Positions 38,601-45,521 of a stretch of DNA of 45,521 nt are shown here, piece after piece. The DNA is from Bacteroidaceae bacterium. GTDB taxonomy: Bacteria; Bacteroidota; Bacteroidia; Bacteroidales; Bacteroidaceae. The notes beneath the pieces were generated by a model that did no database searches, was not told the DNA's origin, and was given only the letters and a program-made list of their open reading frames with translations. The translations under genes were made by a program, and so were the position numbers. Within the stretch, counting starts at the first letter, position 1; each line of letters opens with the position of its first letter. The stretch covers positions 1 to 45,521 of the forward strand of contig JAFWPH010000054.1 of NCBI GenBank assembly GCA_017509605.1, given 5' to 3'.

Positions 38601-40455
38601 GGGTGACAATGAGGATGGAAGTCCTAAATTGACGAAAGTGGCAGAGAGCCGCATCGAGCGCAGCCAGGGTACCATCAGTTACCTTGACAAGAACGACGCA
38701 GACAAGCACTATGTCTTCCGTGTGCCCAACTACAGCAGTAGCAGTCATGGAGGCTACCTCATTCTCTTCGGTGCTGAACTCAAGGAAGAGACGCCACTGA
38801 TTGCCAAGTCCAGCGTCAACGTCATGACTGAGGGCCGCAACACCGTGCGCAAGGGTGTGCCGTGCGAGAACCCCATCACCATCACCAACACCTCGACGGA
38901 GAAGACCGGAGCCTTCATCCTGGCCATCACCGCCACGGACGATGTGGATATCCTCGGATTCCGTTTGAGAGGCAGGTACGGCAGCCGCTACCTCCCTGTT
39001 GACAGCGTCACCACAATTGGCGAGACCGATTGCGAGAACACCTTGTTGTTCCTCGTGCCGAGCCTCAATCCATGGGAGAGTTACACCTTCACCATGATTA
39101 GCGAGGGAGAGGGCGACATCGCTTACGCACCCATAAGATCACCTCACTCCACAGGCCTCAACAAGATTGTCATCAACGGCAACACCTACGTGGTAGTGAC
39201 CGCAATGGGTTATGTCGATGAGCCAGCGGAAGGAAAGAAACTCAGTGACTATATCCTCAAGAAGGTGGCGACAGTTTTCGGACTTGACGACACAGAGCGC
39301 AGTGTACTCAAGAAGAGCATTGACTTGACCGTTGAGGAACTCGACGCCGTGAAAGCAGAGACAGGTGTTGCTGTTTATGGCATGAAGTCGGTGATGAAGC
39401 AAGTGTTTGCCCATATCACAGAACTGTTGCCAGGCAGTGAGTTTGCCGCCCAGATTGAGCGCATCGACGAGATGCCTTGCCAGTTGGCTCTGCCTATCCG
39501 CCAGCGTGTCTTCTACTGGATTTACCAGGACAAGAACTACATGCAGGACGACATCGAGATTTATGACGGCAAGGCTGCCATCACCGACATCGTGGCATCT
39601 TGGGATCCTAACGAGATGGTAGGCCCAGCAGGAGTAGGCGAGAAACACTATATTGGAGACGTGCAGACCGTCAACTACCGCATCCTCTTCGAGAACAAGG
39701 CCGAGGCCGGTGCACCAGCCTATAGAATCCGCATCAGCGACGAACTCGACGAGAATGTCTTCGACGTGTCGAGCGTGCGCTTTGGCGAGACCAGCCACAA
39801 CGGCGTGGGCTACCAGTGGGAGATGAGTCGCGACGGCAATAAACTCTCATGGGACATCAAGGGTATCGAACTGCCGCCTAACGTGAACGCACCTGAAGGC
39901 GAGGGCTATGTGGAGTTCTCCGTCGGTCTCAAGCCAGGGCTTGCCAACGGCACACAGGTGAAGAACAAGGCGACCATCATCTTCGACAAGAATACGCCTA
40001 TCGAGACCAACGAGTTCGTCAACACCATCGACATCCAGGCTCCAGTCACCACCATGGCAGAGGCTGAATACAACTATGGCGACAAGGTGAATGTAGTTTG
40101 CAATACCGCTGATGAGGGTGCAGGCGTACAGAGTTACTTGCTCTTCGTGTCCAAAGACGGTGGCGAATATGCTTATTACGGCCAGAGCGTGACAAGCACG
40201 ATTCCATATCCTGTAGCAACGGGTGAGGTAGCCACTTACAGCTTCTATGTGCTTGCCATGGACAATGTGGGCAATGTGGAGGAAATCATTCCACAGGCTG
40301 TCAGTGTCACTGGTATCAAGAACGTGAAGGTTGTCAGCGACCCGAATGCTTCCATCAAGGTTTACACGATTGACGGACGTTATGTGGGCGACAGCATCCA
40401 AGGCCTGGCCAAGGGCGTGTATGTAGTTGGCGGCCGCAAGATGGTCATCAAGTAA
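35638..40455 (+). CDS. Giant T9SS-secreted protein with PPC-like repeats
   Basis: 1605 residues with a signal peptide (1-21, ending SGIAQ). After an N-terminal module come six close copies of a roughly 130-residue unit starting near residues 134, 269, 398, 529, 658 and 788, plus a degenerate seventh near 919. Each reads DNDTWDKA...GxLGYxYxNxxDxEDWYKIEVP...LRLYYLG...GTYYxRxRRTNGxGGY, resembling the bacterial pre-peptidase C-terminal (PPC) domain. Further on are a beta domain (about 1040-1165), a helical stretch (about 1190-1290), a DUF7619-like segment beginning SWDPNEMVG (about 1320-1455), an Ig-like domain, and a T9SS tail (AKGVYVVGGRKMVIK). No peptidase domain is present. It is probably a surface adhesin or scaffold. 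Confidence 0.85.
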   Translation: MKHFKLLMTLALLLVPLSGIAQYWESGTTRTVSFYNYTSGSRHYSRTEMSYYVNVEEDGVLQFSWASVEAAKAHYIGIYFNDTFMADFNQTTGSFTDVAKGIYRIRLTGYPIDSKGYGGNVVFSYIYSPAAWKNDPESNDTWDKGTLIKNGDEQQGHLGYRQGNYTDNEDWYKIEVPDEGTVTISTTTCVSATENLRLYYLGMYTPNDEATNVNLRNDKNMDGGGKDTTVVYTVPDCAPGTYYVRLRRTNGHGSYKLKYTFTPSSHKADAPDNDVWNKSLDLTLDTPTQGRMGYNYFNSTDIEDWYKIEVPADGKLTFLTKSEPTLRLYYLGMYTPNADGTNVNLRNDKNMDGGGKDTTVVYEVPNVSSGIYYVRLRRTNGYGGYTLTCYFTSHADEADPEPNNDWKSAIALKSGPAVTGQLGYDYNSNTDTEDWYKIEVPKEGTAVFSLKSETTLRLYYLGLYTLNSAGTNVDLRNDKNMDGGGKDTTVVYTVPNCAPGTYYVRLRRTNGYGTYSMHYVFNPNTHENDPEPNDTWDKASLIANGTTQEGCLGYHHHGNYDSEDWFKIEVPDEGTVTFSTTAEPSLRLYYLGMYTPNDEGTRVNLRNDKNMDAVGKDTTMVYTVTDCSPGTYYIRLRWTNGVGGYKLGYTFTPNSHGQDHLDNNTWDKATLIEAGTIQQGRLGYNYFNSTDPEDWFKIEVPDEGTVTFSTTAEPSLRLYYLGMYTPNADGMNVNLRNDRNMDAVGEDTTMVYTVPDCAPGTYYIRLRRTNGVGGYDLRYDFTPNIYGPDSFDNDTWDKATELAAGSTQQGRLGYNYFNSTDNEDWYKIEVPYVGNITLTTSSESALRLYYLGLYIPNEAGTGVNLRVDKNMDGGGKDTTVVYQINNLGAGTYYLRQRRTNGVGGYTLKYDYERNPYDRENIQNGTFATRYQLEEGKLVSTTLGYTYRSQNNEDWYDLGMMHGRQIDVTIFPDTTRQLIIGVPALYVYEGDNEDGSPKLTKVAESRIERSQGTISYLDKNDADKHYVFRVPNYSSSSHGGYLILFGAELKEETPLIAKSSVNVMTEGRNTVRKGVPCENPITITNTSTEKTGAFILAITATDDVDILGFRLRGRYGSRYLPVDSVTTIGETDCENTLLFLVPSLNPWESYTFTMISEGEGDIAYAPIRSPHSTGLNKIVINGNTYVVVTAMGYVDEPAEGKKLSDYILKKVATVFGLDDTERSVLKKSIDLTVEELDAVKAETGVAVYGMKSVMKQVFAHITELLPGSEFAAQIERIDEMPCQLALPIRQRVFYWIYQDKNYMQDDIEIYDGKAAITDIVASWDPNEMVGPAGVGEKHYIGDVQTVNYRILFENKAEAGAPAYRIRISDELDENVFDVSSVRFGETSHNGVGYQWEMSRDGNKLSWDIKGIELPPNVNAPEGEGYVEFSVGLKPGLANGTQVKNKATIIFDKNTPIETNEFVNTIDIQAPVTTMAEAEYNYGDKVNVVCNTADEGAGVQSYLLFVSKDGGEYAYYGQSVTSTIPYPVATGEVATYSFYVLAMDNVGNVEEIIPQAVSVTGIKNVKVVSDPNASIKVYTIDGRYVGDSIQGLAKGVYVVGGRKMVIK
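36040..38394 (+). repeat. In-gene tandem repeats of about 390 bp (PPC-like units)
   Basis: Six units start near 36040, 36445, 36832, 37225, 37612 and 38002. Parts are nearly identical at DNA level between units, for instance the stretches around 36229-36330 and 36619-36720, and around 37395-37500 and 37785-37890. This points to recent duplication or gene conversion. Confidence 0.85.
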
Positions 40456-40484
40456 GCACGACTGATAGTTGACTAATTGAATAA

Positions 40485-40519
40485 TATTTGGGGAGTGGAA
40501 TGATTTCACTCCCCGAATA
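40485..40519 (+). terminator. Hairpin after the PPC-repeat protein
   Basis: TATTTGGGGAGTG (40485-40497) pairs with 40507-40519 over 13 positions, with one G-T wobble and a 9-base loop. It starts 30 bases after the stop codon. No T-run follows, so some read-through into the next gene, 37 bases downstream, is possible. Confidence 0.65.
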
Positions 40520-40556
40520 AAATGATTGATAAACTCATATTTAATACTGTCAAGAC

Positions 40557-43500
40557 ATGAAGAAAATAATACTCCTACTATTAGCTGTCGTGGCGATGAC
40601 AACGAAAAACCGAGCACAGGATATGCTCAGTACTCCGCTCTCCTTAGAGGCCATCACGGCAGGTACGATTTCGATGAACAACCCATCGTTGTCAGCACTG
40701 ACCATTGAATATTCCAAGGACGGGACCACATGGACAGCCGTCAACACCTCACCAGCCATCACTATCGATGTGGCCGCTGGTGATGTGGTGCGCCTGCGCG
40801 GTAACAATGAGCAATACGGCAACACTCCTGACGACCATAACATCACCAGTACGGCAGAGGTGTATGTCTATGGCAACATCATGAGTCTCGTTCATGCCAC
40901 CGACTATGCCACCAACACCAGGCTGACAAATTCGTTCGCCTTCAAAAATCTTTTCTGCGCCGGCTACAGTAACGACACCGATTGGGAACTCATCACCAAC
41001 ACCACCATCAAGAGCCATCCGACAAAAGAACTCTTGTTGCCATCTCCTTACGTTCCCTGCTCGTGCTATGCCGACATGTTCGCTGGTTGCGAGGCATTGG
41101 AGCGCGCGCCTGAACTTCCTGCGACGGAGATGGACGACTGGTGGTACGACGAAGTGACATACGATTACTCTGATGGCAGCATAGATTGCTACATGGAAAT
41201 GTTCAAAGGTTGCAAGAACCTCAAACAAGGGCCTTCCATCCTTCCCGCAACCCAAATCGTCCACGGGGTCTATCAGTATATGTTTTACGGATGCATGAGT
41301 CTGACGAAAGCCCCCGAACTGCCTGCAGCCAAGGTGGCCGACTGTGCTTACGGCCACATGTTCGACGGTTGCACGTCCCTGAACTACGTGAAGTGTCTTG
41401 CCACAGACATTTCGGAAGAAATGGCAGTTGACGAATGGCTCAAAGAAGTCTCGTCATCCGGCACTTTCATCAAGGCTGCCGAAATGACCACATGGCCCGA
41501 AGGCGCGAGTGGCATCCCCGCAGGATGGACCGTTGAAGACGCCGCCGCTTTCGATCCCTACGTCACTCCGCTGACCTTCGAGGCTATAGAGTATGCGACG
41601 ACCGTCACCATCTCCAATCCGCTTGGTCTGACTATCGAATACAGCACGGATGGAGGTTCGACATGGACGTCAAAGAGCAACGCTACGATTAGCATCAGCG
41701 ATATTGCCCCAGGTGGAACCGTTCAGTTGCGAGGTAACAACGCAGCTTATTCCAATGGTGTTATTGCCAACAGTACCATCATCTCCTTTGACAAAGACTG
41801 CTATGTATATGGCAATATGATGAGTCTGGTCAATAGTACAGGTTTTGCAAAAGTAACAAGTCTCACCGCTAATTACACATTCTTTGATTTGTTTGATACT
41901 AATACGCACTTAAAGAACTATCCTGGCAAGGACATTGTCTTACCTGCCACAACACTGACCGAAGGCTGCTATTCCAACCTGTTTTACAAATGCTCGGCAT
42001 TGAGCAAGGCCCCAGCCCTGCCAGCCCCAGTAATGGCCACCAAATGTTACGAACGAATGTTCCAGTCATGTACGTCCCTGACAGTTGCGCCAGAACTGCC
42101 AGCGATGACGATGGCCGACCATTGCTACAATTTCATGTTCTATGGCTGTAATGGCTTGACTGCAGCACCAGCCCTTCCAGCAACGACGATGGCTCCCTAT
42201 TGTTATACCAATATGTTCGGCTTTTGCCACAGTATAACCGAAACTCCCGCTCTTCCAGCAACAACCTTGGCCGACTATTGCTATTACAGGATGTTTGTTG
42301 GTAGTAATGGATTGACGACCATCACGTCGCTTCCCGCTACAACCATGGCACCTTACTGCTATAACGAGATGTTCCGTCAATGTCGTGCCCTGACGACAGG
42401 AGCGAAACTTCCCGCCACAGAATTGGCAGAATACTGCTATCGTTGTATGTATCAGGCTTGTACATCCCTCACGACACCATCCACCCTGCCAGCCTCTATA
42501 TTGGCAAAGGGTTGCTATTTGGGAATGTATGTCAATACCGGCCTGACAGCGGCCCCATCTCTTCCAGCCACGACCCTTGCAGAGAGTTGTTATTACCAGA
42601 TGTTCCAGAACAATCCGCATTTAGTTTCGTCACCAGCCCTGACGGCTACGACGTTGGCTGATATGTGTTACTATAAGATGTTTGCAGACTGTCCGTTATT
42701 AGAGACGGTAGGCGACATTTCCGCCACAACGACAGGTGAAAGTAGTTGTGAGTATATGTTTATGAATTGTACAAGTCTGGTTACCGCGCCCGCCCTTTCC
42801 GCCACGACATTGGCTCCTGCATGTTATAACTTCATGTTCAGTGGGTGCACCGCACTGACCAATGCTCCCGTGCTGCCAGCCACAACATTGGCTTCACAGT
42901 GCTATCAGCGTATGTTTGAAGGCTGTACCAGTCTCGTTACCGCTCCAGCCTTACCCGCAACCAACCTCGCCGACCTCTGCTACAACGACATGTTCTGGGA
43001 ATGCACAGGCCTGAAGAACGCCCCCGAACTGCCCGCTACGGAATTGGCAGACTACTGCTACACCATGATGTTCCTTGGTTGCACCAGTCTTGAGAAAGCA
43101 CCTGTGTTGCCAGCCAAGACACTGACTCCCGGCTGCTACGAGCACATGTTCATGAACTGCAACAGTCTGAACTACGTGAAGTGTATGGCAACCGACCTTG
43201 GTGACGAAAGCAGTACTGATGGTTGGTTGACCAATGTGGCAGCCACAGGAACATTCGTTCAGCCCGCCGGTGTGGATTGGTCAGGAAAAGGCACCACCGA
43301 AGGAACTTGGGGAGATGAAGGTGAAGAAGTGCCCTGCACGTTTGTACACGGCATCCCCGCCGGCTGGACGGTACAAGAAGCTGGAGATGGTTTTGACTTG
43401 ACAGTGACGGCTGCGGGTATATCCACCCTTTATCTTGACTTCCCTGTGGCTATCCCGAATGATGTCAACATGCTCGGCGTGTTCTATGTTAATAGTATCG

Positions 43501-43967
43501 ACGGCCATATCATGCTGATGGAGAGACTGCATGACTATATTCCTGCCAACAACGGTGTGATAGTCATGGCTAACCCCGGGACTTTCACTTTCAACAGAAC
43601 GGATGAAGAAGTGGAGGCAATCACCAACAACCAGTTACAAGGAACGACGGTGGCTACTCCTGTCTCTTCCATCGATGGAAAGGTCTATACTTTGGGCCAC
43701 GGCAAGAACAGCGGTTATATCGGTTTCTACAGATACACCGGCAGCAGTTTGCCTGCCAATAAGGCCTTCTTGGTACGCGACGGTTCGTCAGATGTCAATG
43801 GATTCAACCTCGTTCTCGACAATGAGGACGGTACCTCTACCACAATCGGACACATTGAGAACGACGAGTTCATCCTTGATGTGGTGTATGACCTGCAGGG
43901 TCGTCGTGTGGAACGTCCGGGCAGAGGAATCTACATTGTGAATGGAAAAAAACAGTATATCAAGTAA
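40557..43967 (+). CDS. T9SS-secreted protein with Cys-rich 'CYxxMF' leucine-rich-like repeats
   Basis: 1136 residues with a signal peptide (about 1-19). It has two modules, each opening with an Ig-like beta domain (about 25-110 and 336-430) that contains LTIEYSxDGxTW and VxLRGNN. Behind each is a ladder of 23-26-residue repeats with the pattern CYxxMFxxCTSLxxAPxLPATTLAxx: four units in module 1 (about 160-290) and about sixteen in module 2 (about 466-875). The period and Leu/Pro pattern resemble BspA-type leucine-rich repeats, here with two conserved Cys per unit. The C terminus holds a beta domain and a T9SS tail (YDLQGRRVERPGRGIYIVNG). Probably a surface adhesin; the role is inferred. Confidence 0.82.
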   Translation: MKKIILLLLAVVAMTTKNRAQDMLSTPLSLEAITAGTISMNNPSLSALTIEYSKDGTTWTAVNTSPAITIDVAAGDVVRLRGNNEQYGNTPDDHNITSTAEVYVYGNIMSLVHATDYATNTRLTNSFAFKNLFCAGYSNDTDWELITNTTIKSHPTKELLLPSPYVPCSCYADMFAGCEALERAPELPATEMDDWWYDEVTYDYSDGSIDCYMEMFKGCKNLKQGPSILPATQIVHGVYQYMFYGCMSLTKAPELPAAKVADCAYGHMFDGCTSLNYVKCLATDISEEMAVDEWLKEVSSSGTFIKAAEMTTWPEGASGIPAGWTVEDAAAFDPYVTPLTFEAIEYATTVTISNPLGLTIEYSTDGGSTWTSKSNATISISDIAPGGTVQLRGNNAAYSNGVIANSTIISFDKDCYVYGNMMSLVNSTGFAKVTSLTANYTFFDLFDTNTHLKNYPGKDIVLPATTLTEGCYSNLFYKCSALSKAPALPAPVMATKCYERMFQSCTSLTVAPELPAMTMADHCYNFMFYGCNGLTAAPALPATTMAPYCYTNMFGFCHSITETPALPATTLADYCYYRMFVGSNGLTTITSLPATTMAPYCYNEMFRQCRALTTGAKLPATELAEYCYRCMYQACTSLTTPSTLPASILAKGCYLGMYVNTGLTAAPSLPATTLAESCYYQMFQNNPHLVSSPALTATTLADMCYYKMFADCPLLETVGDISATTTGESSCEYMFMNCTSLVTAPALSATTLAPACYNFMFSGCTALTNAPVLPATTLASQCYQRMFEGCTSLVTAPALPATNLADLCYNDMFWECTGLKNAPELPATELADYCYTMMFLGCTSLEKAPVLPAKTLTPGCYEHMFMNCNSLNYVKCMATDLGDESSTDGWLTNVAATGTFVQPAGVDWSGKGTTEGTWGDEGEEVPCTFVHGIPAGWTVQEAGDGFDLTVTAAGISTLYLDFPVAIPNDVNMLGVFYVNSIDGHIMLMERLHDYIPANNGVIVMANPGTFTFNRTDEEVEAITNNQLQGTTVATPVSSIDGKVYTLGHGKNSGYIGFYRYTGSSLPANKAFLVRDGSSDVNGFNLVLDNEDGTSTTIGHIENDEFILDVVYDLQGRRVERPGRGIYIVNGKKQYIK
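41956..43180 (+). repeat. In-gene repeat ladder of about 75 bp units
   Basis: About sixteen consecutive units of 72-78 bp encode the CYxxMF...LPATTLA pattern. The units have diverged at DNA level more than the PPC units of the upstream gene, so this array is older or under stronger diversification. Confidence 0.75.
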
Positions 43968-43978
43968 ACAGTAGGACG

Positions 43979-44146
43979 ATGAAAAAGACGATATATACAA
44001 CACCCGAGATAAAGGTCATGGAGTATGCACTGAGCAGTGTCATCGCCATGAGTTGGAGCGACGAGGAAACCGGTGAGGCATTGACCAACCAACGCTACGA
44101 TGATGAAGGGGACGGCTGGGAGTCTTATTGGGAATATCGCGAGTGA
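43979..44146 (+). CDS. 55-residue acidic peptide of the 'MKKxxYxxPEIxVxE' type
   Basis: Starts 11 bases after the stop of the Cys-repeat protein, behind an AGTAGGA-like ribosome site, so it is probably cotranslated from the same message. The N terminus MKKTIYTTPEIKVMEYALSS is basic and conserved-looking. The C-terminal half is very acidic and aromatic (DDEGDGWESYWEYRE). Similar short peptides with a 'TPEIKVxE' start are, as I recall, common in Prevotella and Bacteroides without assigned function. There is no signal peptide and no second Cys-rich or GG leader motif. A terminator follows at 44221-44256. Function unknown. Confidence 0.6.
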   Translation: MKKTIYTTPEIKVMEYALSSVIAMSWSDEETGEALTNQRYDDEGDGWESYWEYRE

Positions 44147-44220
44147 TGTCTCTTTCTGAATGCTACCGTCTTCATGGAACGATGTGAATGAATCGCAAGG
44201 TTTTTATAGAAGACGAATAA

Positions 44221-44256
44221 AAGGGAAGCCGTCCAGAATTTTGGGCGGTTTCCCTT
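44221..44256 (+). terminator. Rho-independent terminator used as intron target
   Basis: 44221-44234 pairs with 44243-44256 over 14 positions, with two G-T wobbles and an 8-base loop, 74 bases after the small peptide stop. The expected T-run is broken: after CCCTTGTTA the group II intron begins. Confidence 0.75.
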
Positions 44257-44260
44257 GTTA

Positions 44261-45521
44261 GTACGCTCGGCATGAGCATTGTCTAACGGGTGCAAGTCCC
44301 GAGTGAGCCCTAATAGCGGGAATCACATAGCCCAAGGCAAGGGTGTCCATCGTGAGGTGGAATCTGAAGGAAGCCGTCGGCAAACATCTGGTCTAACGAA
44401 CAGAAACTTCATACGAGGCATATGACCGTGGGTAAGGTTGCTTAACAAACCAAAGCCCTATAGCTATTCGGAACGGTTGGTGTAAATGAAGTAGGCATAA
44501 GATGGAAAGACAAAGCCCTTATCCGAGGAGGTCTCACGGACATGGTGATTAGTTACTTTTACAAAAACCATGGAGTAAAGCTTGCCGTGAGAAGTCAGCC
44601 GAAGCCACAGTAGTGGAGTAATCGATATCGCTCCATGAAGGGCTGAACCTAACAATTAAGCGATTAGTAACTGAACGTTACCTAATGAAAGACAGAATGC
44701 AGAAAACATCAGCCCTTGCTAATGACTGCCCCCAAAGAAATAGGACGGAATCCGAATGGTATGGGGGAGTGCAGACTTTCATGTGGATGACCGAAGACAA
44801 CATCGTGGAAGTTCCATTCGACAAGGAGCATTTATTTGAAGTAATCCTTAGCCCCTACAACCTCAATGAAGCCTACAAGGCAGTAGTGAGGAATAAGGGC
44901 TGTGGCGGTATCGACAAGATGTCATGCGAGCAGTTGCTCCCGTGGCTAAAGGCTAATAAGGATGAACTGATACGCTCCTTGCTTGACGGTAGATACCGTC
45001 CGAATCCCGTCCGAAGGGTAGAGATCCCCAAGGACAATGGCAAGATGCGCCTCTTGGGCATCCCCACCGTGGTTGACCGCATGGTGCAACAAGCCATCAA
45101 CCAAGTACTGACAATAATCTATGAGTCCCAATTCTCCAGGCGGAGCTTCGGCTTCCGTCCGAGAAGAGGATGCCTTAACGCACTGCGAGAAGTGCAGAAG
45201 ACAGTCAACGAAGGCTACAAATATGTAGTTGACCTCGACCTCGAACGCTTCTTTGATACAGTGAGCCACAGCAAGCTCATAGAGATACTCAGCCGAACCA
45301 TCAAGGATGGCAGAGTAGTCAGCCTTATACACAAATATCTCCGAAGCGGAGTTATAGACAAAGGACTGTGGCACGCAAGTGAGGAAGGCACTCCGCAAGG
45401 AGGACCACTGAGTCCATTGCTCAGCAACATCATGCTGAACGAGTTGGACAAGGAACTGGCACGCAGAGGACACCCCTTTGTACGCTATGCCGATGATTCG
45501 ATGATATTCTGCAAGACTAAA
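44261..45521 (+). mobile_element. Group II intron, class IIC type (3' end outside the window)
   Basis: The 5' end reads GTACGCTCGG, a variant of the group II start GTGYG, and the exact border could be a few bases off. The next 420 bases are a structured RNA with recognisable group II segments, such as those at 44281-44320 (CGGGTGCAAGTCCCGAG type), 44352-44390 (ending in a GGAAGCCGTCGGCAAA type stretch) and 44592-44620. The reverse transcriptase gene starts at 44685. The intron stands four bases behind a terminator hairpin, the known target preference of class C introns. Domains V and VI lie beyond the window end. Confidence 0.85.
44685..45521 (+). CDS. ltrA: Group II intron reverse transcriptase/maturase (partial, cut by window end)
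   Basis: 279 residues are visible and the frame is open to the last base. RT motifs are clear: GGIDKMSCEQL (RT0/1 region), YRPNPVRRVEIPK, LGIPTVVDRMVQQAI, FSRRSFGFRP, VVDLDLERFFDTV (Asp183/Asp185), EEGTPQGGPLSPLLSNI and the catalytic YADD at 268-271. From memory these match class C enzymes such as GsI-IIC of Geobacillus very well. The maturase (X) domain should follow outside the window. It acts in splicing and target-primed reverse transcription of the host intron. The first 40 residues are poorly conserved, so a later Met start is possible. Confidence 0.92.
   Translation, partial: MKDRMQKTSALANDCPQRNRTESEWYGGVQTFMWMTEDNIVEVPFDKEHLFEVILSPYNLNEAYKAVVRNKGCGGIDKMSCEQLLPWLKANKDELIRSLLDGRYRPNPVRRVEIPKDNGKMRLLGIPTVVDRMVQQAINQVLTIIYESQFSRRSFGFRPRRGCLNALREVQKTVNEGYKYVVDLDLERFFDTVSHSKLIEILSRTIKDGRVVSLIHKYLRSGVIDKGLWHASEEGTPQGGPLSPLLSNIMLNELDKELARRGHPFVRYADDSMIFCKTK

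Overview
The window looks like a chromosomal segment of a member of the Bacteroidota, most likely Bacteroidales and Prevotella-like. The main evidence is the fused lpxC-fabZ gene within an lpxD/lpxC-fabZ/lpxA/miaA cluster. Other signs are Rho with a long low-complexity insert, a DUF3127 protein, a DUF4835 protein between coaBC and recN, several secreted proteins ending in type IX secretion (T9SS) sorting tails, and promoters of the Bacteroidota form TTTG / TAnnTTTG. No tRNA, rRNA, CRISPR array or SusC/SusD pair was seen.

Layout. 1-3140, minus strand: three exported proteins of unknown function (two lipoproteins and one internally duplicated secreted protein) behind a recognisable promoter. 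3213-7952, minus strand: a compact lipid A operon, lpxD > lpxC-fabZ > lpxA > small pRiA4b ORF-3-like protein > miaA. 8236-17455, plus strand: a carbohydrate-degradation block with two tandem paralogous GH128-like secreted hydrolases carrying T9SS tails, followed by an exported GH2 beta-galactosidase. 17672-29704: mostly housekeeping genes, namely a CobC-like phosphatase, rho with a long leader, a DUF3127 protein with an SSB-like acidic tip, dnaN, a DnaQ-like exonuclease, coaBC, a DUF4835 protein, recN, a degenerate trypsin-like/TPR protein and tadA. 29771-31909: a Pif1-like helicase fused to TPRs, whose TTG start lies inside a heptamer repeat array.

31939-44260 appears to be one regulated surface-protein module. 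A propeller-type sensor kinase and a LytTR response regulator (minus strand) diverge from a 1605-residue T9SS cargo built of PPC-like repeats. That gene is followed by a terminator hairpin, a second T9SS cargo with a Cys-rich 'CYxxMF' repeat ladder, and a 55-residue peptide gene that starts 11 bases after it. The divergent intergenic region holds three 9-bp direct repeats at exactly 21-bp spacing. This is the operator geometry known for LytTR regulators, so the regulator may control both its own operon and the divergent surface protein.

44261 to the window end: a group II intron of class IIC type, with its reverse transcriptase cut off by the window edge. It sits directly behind the terminator hairpin of the small-peptide gene, as expected for this intron class.
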